In this document: positions 1-5,996 of the stretch, one piece after another
Layout: each line of letters opens with the position of its first letter
How positions within the stretch are numbered: the first letter of the stretch is position 1
DNA from: Alphaproteobacteria bacterium
GTDB lineage: Bacteria > Pseudomonadota > Alphaproteobacteria > UBA828
Reading direction: 5' to 3'
DNA length: 5,996 nucleotides
Assembly (NCBI GenBank): GCA_018668475.1
Contig: JABJCZ010000401.1
Span: 1 to 5,996 of the forward strand
Translations under genes and position numbers: made by a program
Notes under the pieces: model-generated
Seen by the model: only the letters and a program-made list of their open reading frames with translations
Database searches by the model: none
Told to the model about the DNA's origin: nothing

Positions 1-636
1 GGACCAAACGGTCCAGCCGCCCGCGTCGCTGCCCAGCACTCACAATGTTACGCCAGCTGGTATGCGCATATTCCTGGCCTCAAGGTGGTGGCGCCCTGGT
101 CAGCTGGAGACGCCAAGGGCCTCTTGAAGTCCGCCATTCGTGACCCCAACCCCGTGGTGTTTCTGGAGAACGAGCTGTTGTATGGCCAAGCCTTCGAAGT
201 GCCCGAAGATGAAGACCACATCGTGCCGATTGGCACGGCCAACATTGTTCGACCGGGCTCCGACGTCACCATTACCGCGTTTTCCATGATGGTCAGTAAA
301 TCACTGGAAGCGGCAGACGCTCTCGCCAGCGAGGGAATTGAGGCCGAGGTGATCGACCTACGGTCCATTCGGCCACTGGATACTGAGACCATTTTGTCTT
401 CAGTCAAACGGACGAACCGTCTGGTCACGGTCGAAGAAGGATGGCCGACCGCCGGCATCGGCGCCGAAATCGCAGCGGTTACCATGGAACAGGCATTCGA
501 CCATCTCGATGCCCCGGTGCAGCGGGTGTCAGGCGTTGATGTGCCGATGCCCTATGCAGCAAACCTGGAACACCTGGCATTACCGCAGGCCGATACAATT
601 GCCGCCGCGGCGCGTCAGGCCTGTTACCGAAACTGA
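1..636 (+). CDS. pdhB: Pyruvate dehydrogenase E1 component, beta subunit (C-terminal part, cut at left edge)
   Basis: This is the beta subunit of the thiamine-diphosphate E1 of the pyruvate dehydrogenase complex, which decarboxylates pyruvate and reductively acetylates the lipoyl group of E2 in the cytoplasm. The frame is open from base 1 to TGA at 634-636, giving 211 visible residues; the N-terminal part lies outside, so a lipoyl domain there cannot be judged. The first residues, [15 protein letters not shown], and the following [14 protein letters not shown] are the conserved transketolase pyrimidine-domain core of E1 beta. [13 protein letters not shown] follows, and then the C-terminal transketolase domain with [24 protein letters not shown] and [11 protein letters not shown]. 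The gene is separated by 69 bases from pdhC, and pdhA is expected upstream. One oddity is a Cys (46-48) after QHSQ, where I recall Asp or another residue in relatives. A branched-chain 2-oxoacid E1 beta is the alternative, but the C-terminal motifs and the E2 neighbour favour pyruvate. Confidence 0.96.
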   Translation, partial: GPNGPAARVAAQHSQCYASWYAHIPGLKVVAPWSAGDAKGLLKSAIRDPNPVVFLENELLYGQAFEVPEDEDHIVPIGTANIVRPGSDVTITAFSMMVSKSLEAADALASEGIEAEVIDLRSIRPLDTETILSSVKRTNRLVTVEEGWPTAGIGAEIAAVTMEQAFDHLDAPVQRVSGVDVPMPYAANLEHLALPQADTIAAAARQACYRN

Positions 637-648
637 ATTTCGAACTAC

Positions 649-681
649 CCGGCACCGGATTAGAGTTTTTCATAGTGCCGG
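649..681 (+). promoter_or_regulatory. Perfect 7-bp inverted repeat between pdhB and pdhC (possible mRNA hairpin or operator)
   Basis: CCGGCAC at 649-655 pairs exactly with GTGCCGG at 675-681 across a 19-base AT-richer spacer. It is the only notable element in the 69-base gap. It ends 10 bases before the AGGGGA ribosome-binding site of pdhC. A run of five T lies inside the spacer (666-670) rather than after the right arm, so this is not a standard intrinsic terminator. It could be an mRNA processing or stability hairpin that sets E2/E3 levels against E1, or a two-half-site operator. The repeat is seen directly; any function is inference. Confidence 0.4.
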
Positions 682-705
682 ACACACCCGCAGGGGAACA
701 AAGAC

Positions 706-2022
706 ATGCCTATCAATGTGCTGATGCCAGCCCTTTCGCCGACAATGACCGAGGGCAATGTCGCGAGCTGGCTGAAAAATGAAGGTGATCAGATCGCACC
801 CGGCGACCTGTTGTGCGAAATCGAAACCGACAAGGCCACCATGGAGGTCGAGGCGGTTGACGAGGGTACTCTCGGCAAGATTGTGGTTCCTGCAGGCACC
901 GAAGGTATTCCGGTCAATGCGATTATCGGTGTGATTCTGGAGGAGGGCGAAGATGCCTCTGCACTCGATGGGCTTGAACTTGCCGCACCAGCAGTAGCGG
1001 CCGCACCGGCACCTGCGGAAGCACCCAAGGCCGCTCCCGTCGCCGCTACGCCGGCGCCATCAGCCCCTGCCGCCCCTGTTGCACCTGCAGCGCCGGTTGC
1101 ACAGGCCACACCTGTTGCCGCTGCGGGCGGTCGGGTCCTAGCCAGCCCGTTGGCCCGCCGCATGGCGGAACAATCAGGTCTCGACCTTGCGACTATGCAG
1201 GGCTCCGGGCCGGGTGGACGTATCATCAAAGCCGACATTGAGACCGCTATCGCTGGCGGCGCCTCGGCTGCACCTGCGATAGCCGCACCGGTAGCTTCTG
1301 CCGCCGCGCCGGTCCCGGTAGCCCCAGGTTCGGCCTACGAAGACGTATCGATCAGCACGATGCGCAAAGTGATCGCGCAGCGCTTACAGGAATCCAAGCA
1401 GCAGGTGCCTCATTTTTACCTGACCGTGGATTGCGAGATCGACAAGCTGCTGGAGGTTCGCAAGGACCTCAATAACCGCTCCGATTCTTACAAAGTTTCG
1501 GTCAATGATTTCGTGGTTCGGGCGTCAGCATTGTCGCTTCGCCGAGTGCCCGCCTGCAACGCGTCCTGGCTGGAGGGCGGTGCCCTGCGGCAGTATCACA
1601 CTGTTGATATTTCCGTTGCCGTTGCCATTGAAGACGGACTGATCACACCCATCGTGCGAAACGCAGACCATAAGGGCCTGGCGAGCATCTCCGAGGAAGT
1701 GCGCGCCCTGGCAACGCGCGCACGGGCCAAGCCCATGGGGTTGGCCCCTGACGAATATCAGGGCGGCACATTCAGCATCTCCAACCTCGGCATGTTCGGC
1801 ATCAAAAACTTCCAGGCCGTCATCAATCCGCCGCAGGCAATGATCCTCGCGGTTGGCCAAGGTGAACAACGCCCCGTGGTCAAGGATGGCGCTTTGGCCG
1901 TTGCCACAGTGATGAGTTGCACGCTCTCAGTTGATCATCGCGTTGTCGACGGAGCGGCCGCAGCTGAATTCCTTCAGGTCTTCAAAGGCCTCATCCAGGA
2001 TCCGCTCACGATGCTGCTGTAA
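706..2022 (+). CDS. pdhC: Pyruvate dehydrogenase E2, dihydrolipoamide acetyltransferase (single lipoyl domain)
   Basis: This is the core subunit of the pyruvate dehydrogenase complex. It takes the acetyl group from E1 onto a swinging lipoyl arm and passes it to CoA. The 438 residues show the full domain order. The lipoyl domain (about 1-80) carries ETDKATMEVE, with the lipoyl-lysine at K43. An Ala/Pro linker follows (about 92-141), including the tandem PAAPVA-PAAPVA at 121-132 written with different codons. Then come the peripheral-subunit-binding domain (about 143-180, from RVLASPLARR to GPGGRIIKADI), a second Ala/Pro linker (to about 210) and the acyltransferase domain. The catalytic motif DHRVVDG has His411 and Asp415. 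The start at 706 gives the usual lipoyl-domain beginning (MPINVLMPALSPTM) and has AGGGGA at 692-697. The length is normal for a one-lipoyl-domain E2, and the flanking E1 and E3 genes fix the substrate as pyruvate. It probably shares a transcript with pdhB and lpdA. Confidence 0.97.
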   Translation: MPINVLMPALSPTMTEGNVASWLKNEGDQIAPGDLLCEIETDKATMEVEAVDEGTLGKIVVPAGTEGIPVNAIIGVILEEGEDASALDGLELAAPAVAAAPAPAEAPKAAPVAATPAPSAPAAPVAPAAPVAQATPVAAAGGRVLASPLARRMAEQSGLDLATMQGSGPGGRIIKADIETAIAGGASAAPAIAAPVASAAAPVPVAPGSAYEDVSISTMRKVIAQRLQESKQQVPHFYLTVDCEIDKLLEVRKDLNNRSDSYKVSVNDFVVRASALSLRRVPACNASWLEGGALRQYHTVDISVAVAIEDGLITPIVRNADHKGLASISEEVRALATRARAKPMGLAPDEYQGGTFSISNLGMFGIKNFQAVINPPQAMILAVGQGEQRPVVKDGALAVATVMSCTLSVDHRVVDGAAAAEFLQVFKGLIQDPLTMLL

Positions 2023-2055
2023 GGCTCTGTTTGCCTGGTCGCACGAGGAGACACC

Positions 2056-3459
2056 ATGACTGACACCAACTTCGACGTCGTCATTATAGGCGGGGGGCCG
2101 GGCGGATATGTCGCCGCCATTCGCGCCACTCAGCTAGGGCTGAAAACGGCCGTCGTGGAGCAGGAGAACATGGGTGGGATCTGCCTGAACTGGGGCTGTA
2201 TTCCGACCAAAGCGTTGCTTCGCACATCCGAAATTCGTCACACCCTGAGCCATCTTGAGGACTACGGCCTGTCCGCCAAAGACATCAAGGTTGATCTGAA
2301 AAAAGTGGTCAAGCGCAGTCGTGATGTTGCGGCACAGCTCAGTGGTGGTGTCGCCCATCTGATGAAGAAGAACAAAATTCCGGTGTTCGATGGCCACGGC
2401 CGCCTCGCCGGCAAAGGCAAAGTTTCCGTCATCAAGGACGGCAAGGAGACAGCGTCCCTGAGCGCCGCACATATCATTCTCGCAACCGGTGCTCGGGCCA
2501 GAGTGCTGCCCGGGCTTGAGCCCGACGGCAAACTCATCTGGACCTATCGGGAAGCCATGGTTCCCGACATGATGCCCAAGTCTTTACTCGTAGTCGGTTC
2601 CGGCGCCATTGGTATGGAGTTCGCCAGTTTTTTCAGTGACCTCGGCGCTGAAGTAACGGTGGTCGAAGTTCTGCCGCGGGTTTTGCCGGTCGAGGACGAG
2701 GAAATCTCTGCACTGGCAGCCAAACAGTTCAAAAAGCAGGGTATGACCTTGCATACCAGCGCGACGGTAAAGGCGCTGAAGACATCTGCGAAATCAGTGA
2801 CGGCCACCATCGAGACCGGCAAGGGCAAGAGCGAGGAAATTACGGTCGATCGGGTCATTCTGGCGGTTGGTATTGTCGGCAATGTTGAAGACATAGGCAT
2901 TGACGGCACGGGTGTGACTGTCGATCGCAGCCATATTGTTACCGATGAATGGATGGCAACTGGTGAGCCGGGTGTTTACGCCATTGGCGATGTTACCGGC
3001 CCGCCCTGGCTGGCCCACAAGGCATCCCATGAAGGGGTTATCTGCGTCGAAAAAATTGCCGGCGCCGCCGATGTTCATCCAATGAAAAAAGAGCGCATTC
3101 CGGGCTGCACCTATTGCCGCCCTCAGATTGCGTCTGTTGGACTGACCGAAGCCGCCGCCAAAGAGGCCGGACACGAGACTAAGATCGGACGCTTTCCATT
3201 TATCGGCAATGGCAAGGCGATTGCGCTCGGCGAGCCGGACGGCATGGTGAAAACCATCTTTGACGCCAAAACCGGCGAATTGCTGGGCGCGCATATGATT
3301 GGCACAGAAGTAACTGAGTTAATTCAAGGTTTCGTCATCGCCATGGGGCTGGAGACGACGGAGGCAGAACTCATGCAAACGATCTTCCCACATCCGACAC
3401 TCTCAGAAATGATGCACGAGTCAGTCCTTGACGCTGAGGGTCGTGTGATCCACATGTGA
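2056..3459 (+). CDS. lpdA: Dihydrolipoamide dehydrogenase (E3) of the pyruvate dehydrogenase complex
   Basis: This is the flavoprotein that reoxidises the dihydrolipoyl arm of E2 and passes electrons through FAD to NAD+. It has 467 residues, the usual length, as a soluble homodimer. An N-terminal FAD-binding fold carries GGGPGG (12-17). The redox-active disulfide is Cys43/Cys48 in [13 protein letters not shown]. The NAD-binding fold has GSGAIG (181-186). The second FAD contact is GVYAIGDV (306-313, Asp312). The C-terminal dimerisation domain ends with HPTLSE, whose His446 and Glu451 form the catalytic pair that completes the partner's active site. There is no N-terminal lipoyl domain. The ATG at 2056 is preceded by GAGGAG (2045-2050) and lies 33 bases after pdhC, so this is the complex-dedicated E3; other complexes in the cell may use this or another E3. 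All catalytic residues are present and nothing is truncated. Confidence 0.97.
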   Translation: MTDTNFDVVIIGGGPGGYVAAIRATQLGLKTAVVEQENMGGICLNWGCIPTKALLRTSEIRHTLSHLEDYGLSAKDIKVDLKKVVKRSRDVAAQLSGGVAHLMKKNKIPVFDGHGRLAGKGKVSVIKDGKETASLSAAHIILATGARARVLPGLEPDGKLIWTYREAMVPDMMPKSLLVVGSGAIGMEFASFFSDLGAEVTVVEVLPRVLPVEDEEISALAAKQFKKQGMTLHTSATVKALKTSAKSVTATIETGKGKSEEITVDRVILAVGIVGNVEDIGIDGTGVTVDRSHIVTDEWMATGEPGVYAIGDVTGPPWLAHKASHEGVICVEKIAGAADVHPMKKERIPGCTYCRPQIASVGLTEAAAKEAGHETKIGRFPFIGNGKAIALGEPDGMVKTIFDAKTGELLGAHMIGTEVTELIQGFVIAMGLETTEAELMQTIFPHPTLSEMMHESVLDAEGRVIHM

Positions 3460-3488
3460 GGGGTCCGCCGGATTCATCTACCGCCCGC

Positions 3489-3493
3489 AGGGA
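3489..3493 (+). promoter_or_regulatory. Ribosome-binding site that decides the lipA start
   Basis: AGGGA at 3489-3493 sits 7 bases before the ATG at 3501. The same frame is open back to a GTG at 3456 that overlaps the lpdA stop. The 15 residues this would add ([15 protein letters not shown]) do not resemble LipA, so the ATG is preferred. Confidence 0.6.
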
Positions 3494-3500
3494 ACGCCAA

Positions 3501-4442
3501 ATGAGCGACAGCACGGTCACACCCATCAAGCAACACGCCGAACGCCTGCCCAAGCCGGACTGGCTGCGTGTGCGCGCACCAACGTCGCCTGAATACCACG
3601 CGACCCGCAAATTGATGCGTCACCACGGCCTCAACACGGTTTGTGAAGAGGCCGCTTGTCCTAATATTGGTGAGTGCTGGGCCAAAAACCACGCAACAGT
3701 TATGATTTTAGGCAGCGTCTGCACGCGGGCCTGTGCGTTTTGCAATGTGAAAACCGGTCGGCCAGACCTGCTTAATCCCCATGAGCCAGATGAACTCGCT
3801 GCGGCGGTCGGTGGTATGGGTCTCGAACACGTTGTTATCACATCAGTTGACCGGGATGATTTGCCTGACGGCGGTGCCAATCATTTTGCGCGTTGCATCA
3901 ACCGTATTCGCGAAACGTCTCCTGGCACGACAATCGAGGTGCTGACGCCAGATTTTCGGAATAAAGACGGCGCGCTGGAGCAAGTGATTGAGGCCAAGCC
4001 AGATGTCTTCAACCACAATCTGGAAACCGTGCCCCGGCTCTATACAACGGTGCGTCCCGGTGCGCGTTATTTCCATTCGTTGCGCGTGCTGGACCAAGTA
4101 AAGCGCGCTGATCCGACCACCTTTACCAAGTCCGGCATCATGGTCGGCCTGGGTGAGGAAAAGGACGAAATCCTTCAGGTCATGGACGATCTGCGCTCGG
4201 CTGATGTGGATTTTATTACCGTCGGGCAATACTTGCAGCCGACACAGCGGCATCATCCGATTCTACGATTCATGCCGCCGGATGAGTTTGCCGAACTTGA
4301 AAGACTCGCTTACGGCAAAGGGTTCCTGATGGTTTCAGCGTCACCGCTGACACGTTCATCACATCATGCCGGCGATGACTTCATGAAACTGCGGGCAGCC
4401 CGCGACGCAAAATTCGGATCGGCCAACACTCCGTCTGCCTAG
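3501..4442 (+). CDS. lipA: Lipoyl synthase (radical SAM)
   Basis: LipA inserts two sulfur atoms at C6 and C8 of octanoyl groups already attached to lipoyl domains, using S-adenosylmethionine radical chemistry. From the ATG at 3501 it has 313 residues, normal for the family. The auxiliary 4Fe-4S cluster, which is the sulfur donor, is bound by Cys48, Cys53 and Cys59 (CX4CX5C), with a serine of the RSS motif (285-287) near the C-terminus. The radical SAM cluster is bound by Cys74, Cys78 and Cys81 (CTRACAFC). Further family marks are [33 protein letters not shown] and TVGQYLQP. The gene lies 41 bases after lpdA, and its product matures the E2 lipoyl-lysine encoded two genes upstream. LipB or LplA, which supplies the octanoyl group, is not in the window. 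A GTG start at 3456 is possible but less likely. Confidence 0.97.
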   Translation: MSDSTVTPIKQHAERLPKPDWLRVRAPTSPEYHATRKLMRHHGLNTVCEEAACPNIGECWAKNHATVMILGSVCTRACAFCNVKTGRPDLLNPHEPDELAAAVGGMGLEHVVITSVDRDDLPDGGANHFARCINRIRETSPGTTIEVLTPDFRNKDGALEQVIEAKPDVFNHNLETVPRLYTTVRPGARYFHSLRVLDQVKRADPTTFTKSGIMVGLGEEKDEILQVMDDLRSADVDFITVGQYLQPTQRHHPILRFMPPDEFAELERLAYGKGFLMVSASPLTRSSHHAGDDFMKLRAARDAKFGSANTPSA

Positions 4443-4461
4443 GGCGTCACTGCGTTACGAT

Positions 4462-4926
4462 ATGCCAACATACAGCGAAAAGAGGGTTATGCCCTACGCG
4501 CCGGGGAAAATTTTTGACCTGGTGGCTGATGTTGAGCGTTACCCCGATTTTTTACCCTGGTGCATCGGCTCGCGCATTACCCGGCAAGAGGACACCGCCC
4601 TTGAGGCAGACCTGCTTGTCGGCTTCAAGATGGTTCGCGAAAAATTTGGCTCACGGGTTGAACTGAATGCCGCCGAACGCTTGATTGACGTTCGCTACAC
4701 CCATGGGCCATTTCGCTATCTCGTCAACCACTGGAAGTTTCTTGAGGACGAGAAGGGGTGTCTGGTGGATTTTCACGTAGATTTTGAATTCCGCTCACGC
4801 ATCCTTGCCAAGCTCATGGGCGCATTGTTTACTGATGCCGTCCACAAGATGGTGCTGTCATTTGAAAGACGCGCTGAGGAGCTCTATGGACCGCCGGCAC
4901 CCGGCGAAATCGCCGAAGCAAAATAA
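4462..4926 (+). CDS. Coq10/RatA family START-domain protein (SRPBCC fold, ubiquinone-binding type)
   Basis: This is a 154-residue single-domain protein of the polyketide-cyclase/START-like superfamily. Visible marks are MPTYSEKRVMPY at the start, FDLVADVERYPDFLPWC (18-34), a middle strand with GPFRYLVNHWKF, and a long C-terminal helix ending in SFERRAEELYG. There is no signal peptide or membrane segment. In mitochondria Coq10 binds ubiquinone and is needed for efficient respiration. The E. coli homologue RatA was reported to block 70S ribosome assembly, so automated pipelines often call such proteins toxins. No RatB-like partner is adjacent, and position behind the pyruvate dehydrogenase and lipA genes favours a quinone-related job; this is inference. 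The start at 4462 matches the family N-terminus and lies 19 bases after lipA, but no good ribosome-binding site is visible (nearest AGGG at 4441-4444, too far), so it may depend on translation of lipA. Confidence 0.9.
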   Translation: MPTYSEKRVMPYAPGKIFDLVADVERYPDFLPWCIGSRITRQEDTALEADLLVGFKMVREKFGSRVELNAAERLIDVRYTHGPFRYLVNHWKFLEDEKGCLVDFHVDFEFRSRILAKLMGALFTDAVHKMVLSFERRAEELYGPPAPGEIAEAK

Positions 4927-4929
4927 GCC

Positions 4930-5421
4930 TTAACCGGATAGCGCTTCATCCAGAAGGCGCAGCGCGCGCGCCACTGTTTGCTCACGTACCTGAGAGCGAT
5001 CACCCGCAAATACATGGCGCTCATGTTGAGTGGGTCTGTCCCGACCGCTGCACGCCATATGCACCAGTCCGACCGGTTTGCTAGCCGTGCCACCACCCGG
5101 GCCTGCAATACCGGTAACCGAAACCGCATAATCCGCTCGCGAGCCCGCAAGCGCACCCTCCGCCATAGCACGAGCCACGTCTTCACTGACAGCGCCGAAT
5201 TCCTCAATGAGTCCGGCAGGGACGTTGACCAATTCAATCTTGGCCTCGTTGGAATAGGTCACAAAGCCTCGGTCAACGACATCAGACGATCCCGCGACCT
5301 CTGTCAGACACCCGCTAATTAGGCCACCAGTACAGGACTCGGCGGTTGCGATTTTCACGCCCCGTTTCCGGCAGCTTTCGAGAATGGCTTGGGCTTGCGC
5401 TTTGAGCACGTCGGAAAACAT
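4930..5421 (-). CDS. cinA: Stand-alone CinA C-terminal domain protein (NMN amidohydrolase / PncC type)
   Basis: This is a 163-residue protein made only of the CinA C-terminal domain. Characterised members (E. coli PncC) deamidate nicotinamide mononucleotide to nicotinate mononucleotide, recycling pyridine nucleotides. Family motifs are AESCTGG (27-33), GSSDVVDRGFVTYSNEAK (44-61), FGAVSEDVARAMAEGAL, VTGIAGPGGG (102-111), KPVGLV and GDRSQVREQTV near the end. The N-terminal molybdopterin-binding-like domain of full-length CinA is absent, which is usual in Proteobacteria. I chose the ATG at 5421 because it overlaps the pgpA stop in a TGATG and gives the usual length; a GTG at 5451 would add 10 unsupported residues. 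No strong ribosome-binding site is visible (weak GGA-type stretches only), so coupling to pgpA translation is likely. The TAA is 3 bases from the stop of the convergent Coq10/RatA gene. The activity is assigned by family, not shown here. Confidence 0.93.
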   Translation of the reverse strand: MFSDVLKAQAQAILESCRKRGVKIATAESCTGGLISGCLTEVAGSSDVVDRGFVTYSNEAKIELVNVPAGLIEEFGAVSEDVARAMAEGALAGSRADYAVSVTGIAGPGGGTASKPVGLVHMACSGRDRPTQHERHVFAGDRSQVREQTVARALRLLDEALSG

Positions 5422-5930
5422 CAAATTCCGGTCCACATCCAAATGTTCCACAGAATCAACGCAGCAAGCACACCGGCCAATACGTCATCGAACATGACAC
5501 CGAAGCCACCGCCGATTTTTCGGTCAGCAAGGCTAATTGGCCAGGGCTTGATGATGTCGGCCGCACGAAACAGCACAAAGCCAATCGCATACAGCACTGG
5601 GTCCGCAGGCACGAACAGCAGAGTGATCCATTGCCCAGCAACTTCATCAATGACGATTGCCCCGTCGTCATGCTTCCCTGATGCCTTGGAGTAGTGGCCA
5701 GCCGCCCACACGCCCAGAACGAACACAACGATCAGCACTGCGAACAAAAACTCAAACTCCAAATAGGCGCGAATGGGCCAGGCTAAGAGGACCGCCACAA
5801 AAGAGCCCATTGTGCCCGGCGCAAAAGGAAACCATCCAGCGCCAAACCAGGTCGCTAGCAAGTTTGCCGGGTGGCGCAACGAGGGCCGAGGCTGCAATAC
5901 AGAATCTTGATCGGGAGCAGGCGAAGTCAT
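5421..5930 (-). CDS. pgpA: Phosphatidylglycerophosphatase A
   Basis: PgpA removes the terminal phosphate of phosphatidylglycerophosphate to give phosphatidylglycerol, at the inner membrane. The 169 residues match the family length. Signatures are ATWFGAGWFPFAPGTMGSF (26-44), the acidic AIVIDEVAGQW (91-101), and RAADIIKPWPI-AD followed by GGFGVMFDDVLAGV (141-154). The conserved Asp/Glu residues in IDE and FDD are the likely metal-binding catalytic groups. Hydrophobic stretches near 43-57, 60-78, 102-120 and 150-166 fit a small multi-pass membrane protein with no cleaved signal peptide. The ATG at 5930 shares its A with the upstream ispF stop (TGATG), with AAGGA (5944-5940) 9 bases before it. 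A TTG one codon earlier is less likely. The stop likewise overlaps the cinA start, so ispF, pgpA and cinA form one translationally coupled unit. The first 20 residues are polar and poorly conserved. Confidence 0.94.
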   Translation of the reverse strand: MTSPAPDQDSVLQPRPSLRHPANLLATWFGAGWFPFAPGTMGSFVAVLLAWPIRAYLEFEFLFAVLIVVFVLGVWAAGHYSKASGKHDDGAIVIDEVAGQWITLLFVPADPVLYAIGFVLFRAADIIKPWPISLADRKIGGGFGVMFDDVLAGVLAALILWNIWMWTGI

Positions 5931-5996
5931 CAATGGTTGTCCTTGTCAGCCGGCAGACGTACTGTCGCGACCGCTTGCGCGGCGACACCTTCGCCC
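5930..5996 (-). CDS. ispF: 2-C-methyl-D-erythritol 2,4-cyclodiphosphate synthase, C-terminal end (cut at right edge; may be a fused IspDF)
   Basis: Only the last 21 codons are in the window, entering at the right edge and ending with TGA at 5932-5930. The residues begin GEGVAAQAVATVRLP and finish PADKDNH. The GEG-AAQAVA pattern followed by a short strand is how IspF proteins end (after LGFTGR, here outside). IspF makes the cyclodiphosphate intermediate of the non-mevalonate isoprenoid pathway, which supplies precursors of the ubiquinone side chain among others. Many Alphaproteobacteria fuse it to IspD as one bifunctional protein, and that form often sits beside cinA or pgpA in this neighbourhood, so IspDF is plausible but cannot be seen here. 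Its stop shares a base with the pgpA start. The assignment rests on a short tail plus context. Confidence 0.78.
   Translation of the reverse strand, partial: GEGVAAQAVATVRLPADKDNH
5940..5944 (-). promoter_or_regulatory. Ribosome-binding site of pgpA inside the ispF coding end
   Basis: On the minus strand AAGGA runs from 5944 to 5940, 9 bases before the pgpA ATG at 5930, within the last codons of ispF (Lys-Asp). It supports the ATG rather than the TTG at 5933, and shows that pgpA can recruit ribosomes itself while also overlapping the ispF stop. Confidence 0.6.

Noticed and set aside
1..14. Perfect short palindrome GGACC-AAAC-GGTCC at the left edge.
   Set aside because: It lies inside the conserved GPNGP codons of pdhB and is explained by coding; no T-run or second copy was seen.
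48..485. 145-residue open frame on the minus strand opposite pdhB.
   Set aside because: It is Ser/Thr/Ala-rich antisense of conserved E1 beta codons, with no family resemblance.
789..1238. Long open frame on the minus strand opposite the pdhC linker, rich in Ala and Gly.
   Set aside because: It is a by-product of the GC-rich Ala/Pro linker codons; no recognisable protein, and it lies opposite a well-supported gene.
2511..2524. CGGGCT-TG-AGCCCG palindrome inside lpdA.
   Set aside because: It encodes conserved residues around PGLEPDG, its loop of 2 bases is too small, and GC-rich coding sequence gives such matches by chance.
2794..3294. 166-residue open frame on the minus strand opposite lpdA.
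   Set aside because: The opposite strand encodes conserved lpdA motifs throughout; the antisense product resembles no family I know and shows no start signal.
3456..3500. GTG start for lipA overlapping the lpdA stop codon.
   Set aside because: The 15 extra residues do not look like LipA, and the ATG at 3501 has a well-spaced AGGGA.
4903..4914. GGCGA-AA-TCGCC palindrome at the 3' end of the Coq10/RatA gene, considered as a terminator.
   Set aside because: The 5-bp stem has a 2-base loop. On the plus strand no T-run follows; on the minus strand the T-rich stretch comes before the stem, the wrong order for an intrinsic terminator.
4462..4926. Toxin-antitoxin module, suggested by the RatA family name.
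   Set aside because: No adjacent partner gene exists: the 5' neighbour is lipA and the 3' neighbour is a convergent cinA. The Coq10-type reading fits better.

Overview
The window is a stretch of an alphaproteobacterial chromosome with moderately high GC. The proteins read like alphaproteobacterial orthologues. The gene order pdhB-pdhC-lpdA-lipA-Coq10/RatA, facing cinA-pgpA-ispF, matches a neighbourhood I know from many Alphaproteobacteria. The species cannot be named from this sequence. I see no mobile element, phage gene, CRISPR array, tRNA or rRNA, and every gene looks intact apart from the two cut by the window edges.

Plus strand, 1-4926: a tightly packed run of five genes. It holds the C-terminal part of the pyruvate dehydrogenase E1 beta subunit (pdhB, cut at the left edge), the E2 dihydrolipoamide acetyltransferase with one lipoyl domain (pdhC), E3 dihydrolipoamide dehydrogenase (lpdA), lipoyl synthase (lipA) and a small START-domain protein of the Coq10/RatA family. 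Gaps are 69, 33, 41 and 19 bases, so co-transcription is likely. The widest gap, pdhB-pdhC, holds a perfect 7-bp inverted repeat. Functionally, E1 decarboxylates pyruvate, E2 carries the acetyl group on lipoyl-lysine, E3 reoxidises the lipoyl group, and LipA inserts the sulfur atoms that make that lipoyl group. The Coq10-like protein probably works on the ubiquinone side of respiration, which receives the electrons.

Minus strand, 5996-4930: a second cluster reads towards the first. In transcription order it holds the last 21 codons of ispF (or a fused ispDF), pgpA (phosphatidylglycerophosphatase A) and a stand-alone CinA C-terminal domain protein (NMN amidohydrolase type). Both junctions are one-base TGATG stop/start overlaps, which suggests translational coupling. 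The two clusters converge with only 3 bases between stop codons and no clear intrinsic terminator.

There is no gene-free stretch above 300 bases; the largest is 69 bases. I found no previously undescribed system. The items most worth a second look are the pdhB-pdhC inverted repeat, the doubly overlapping minus-strand cluster, and the nearly zero-length convergent junction.
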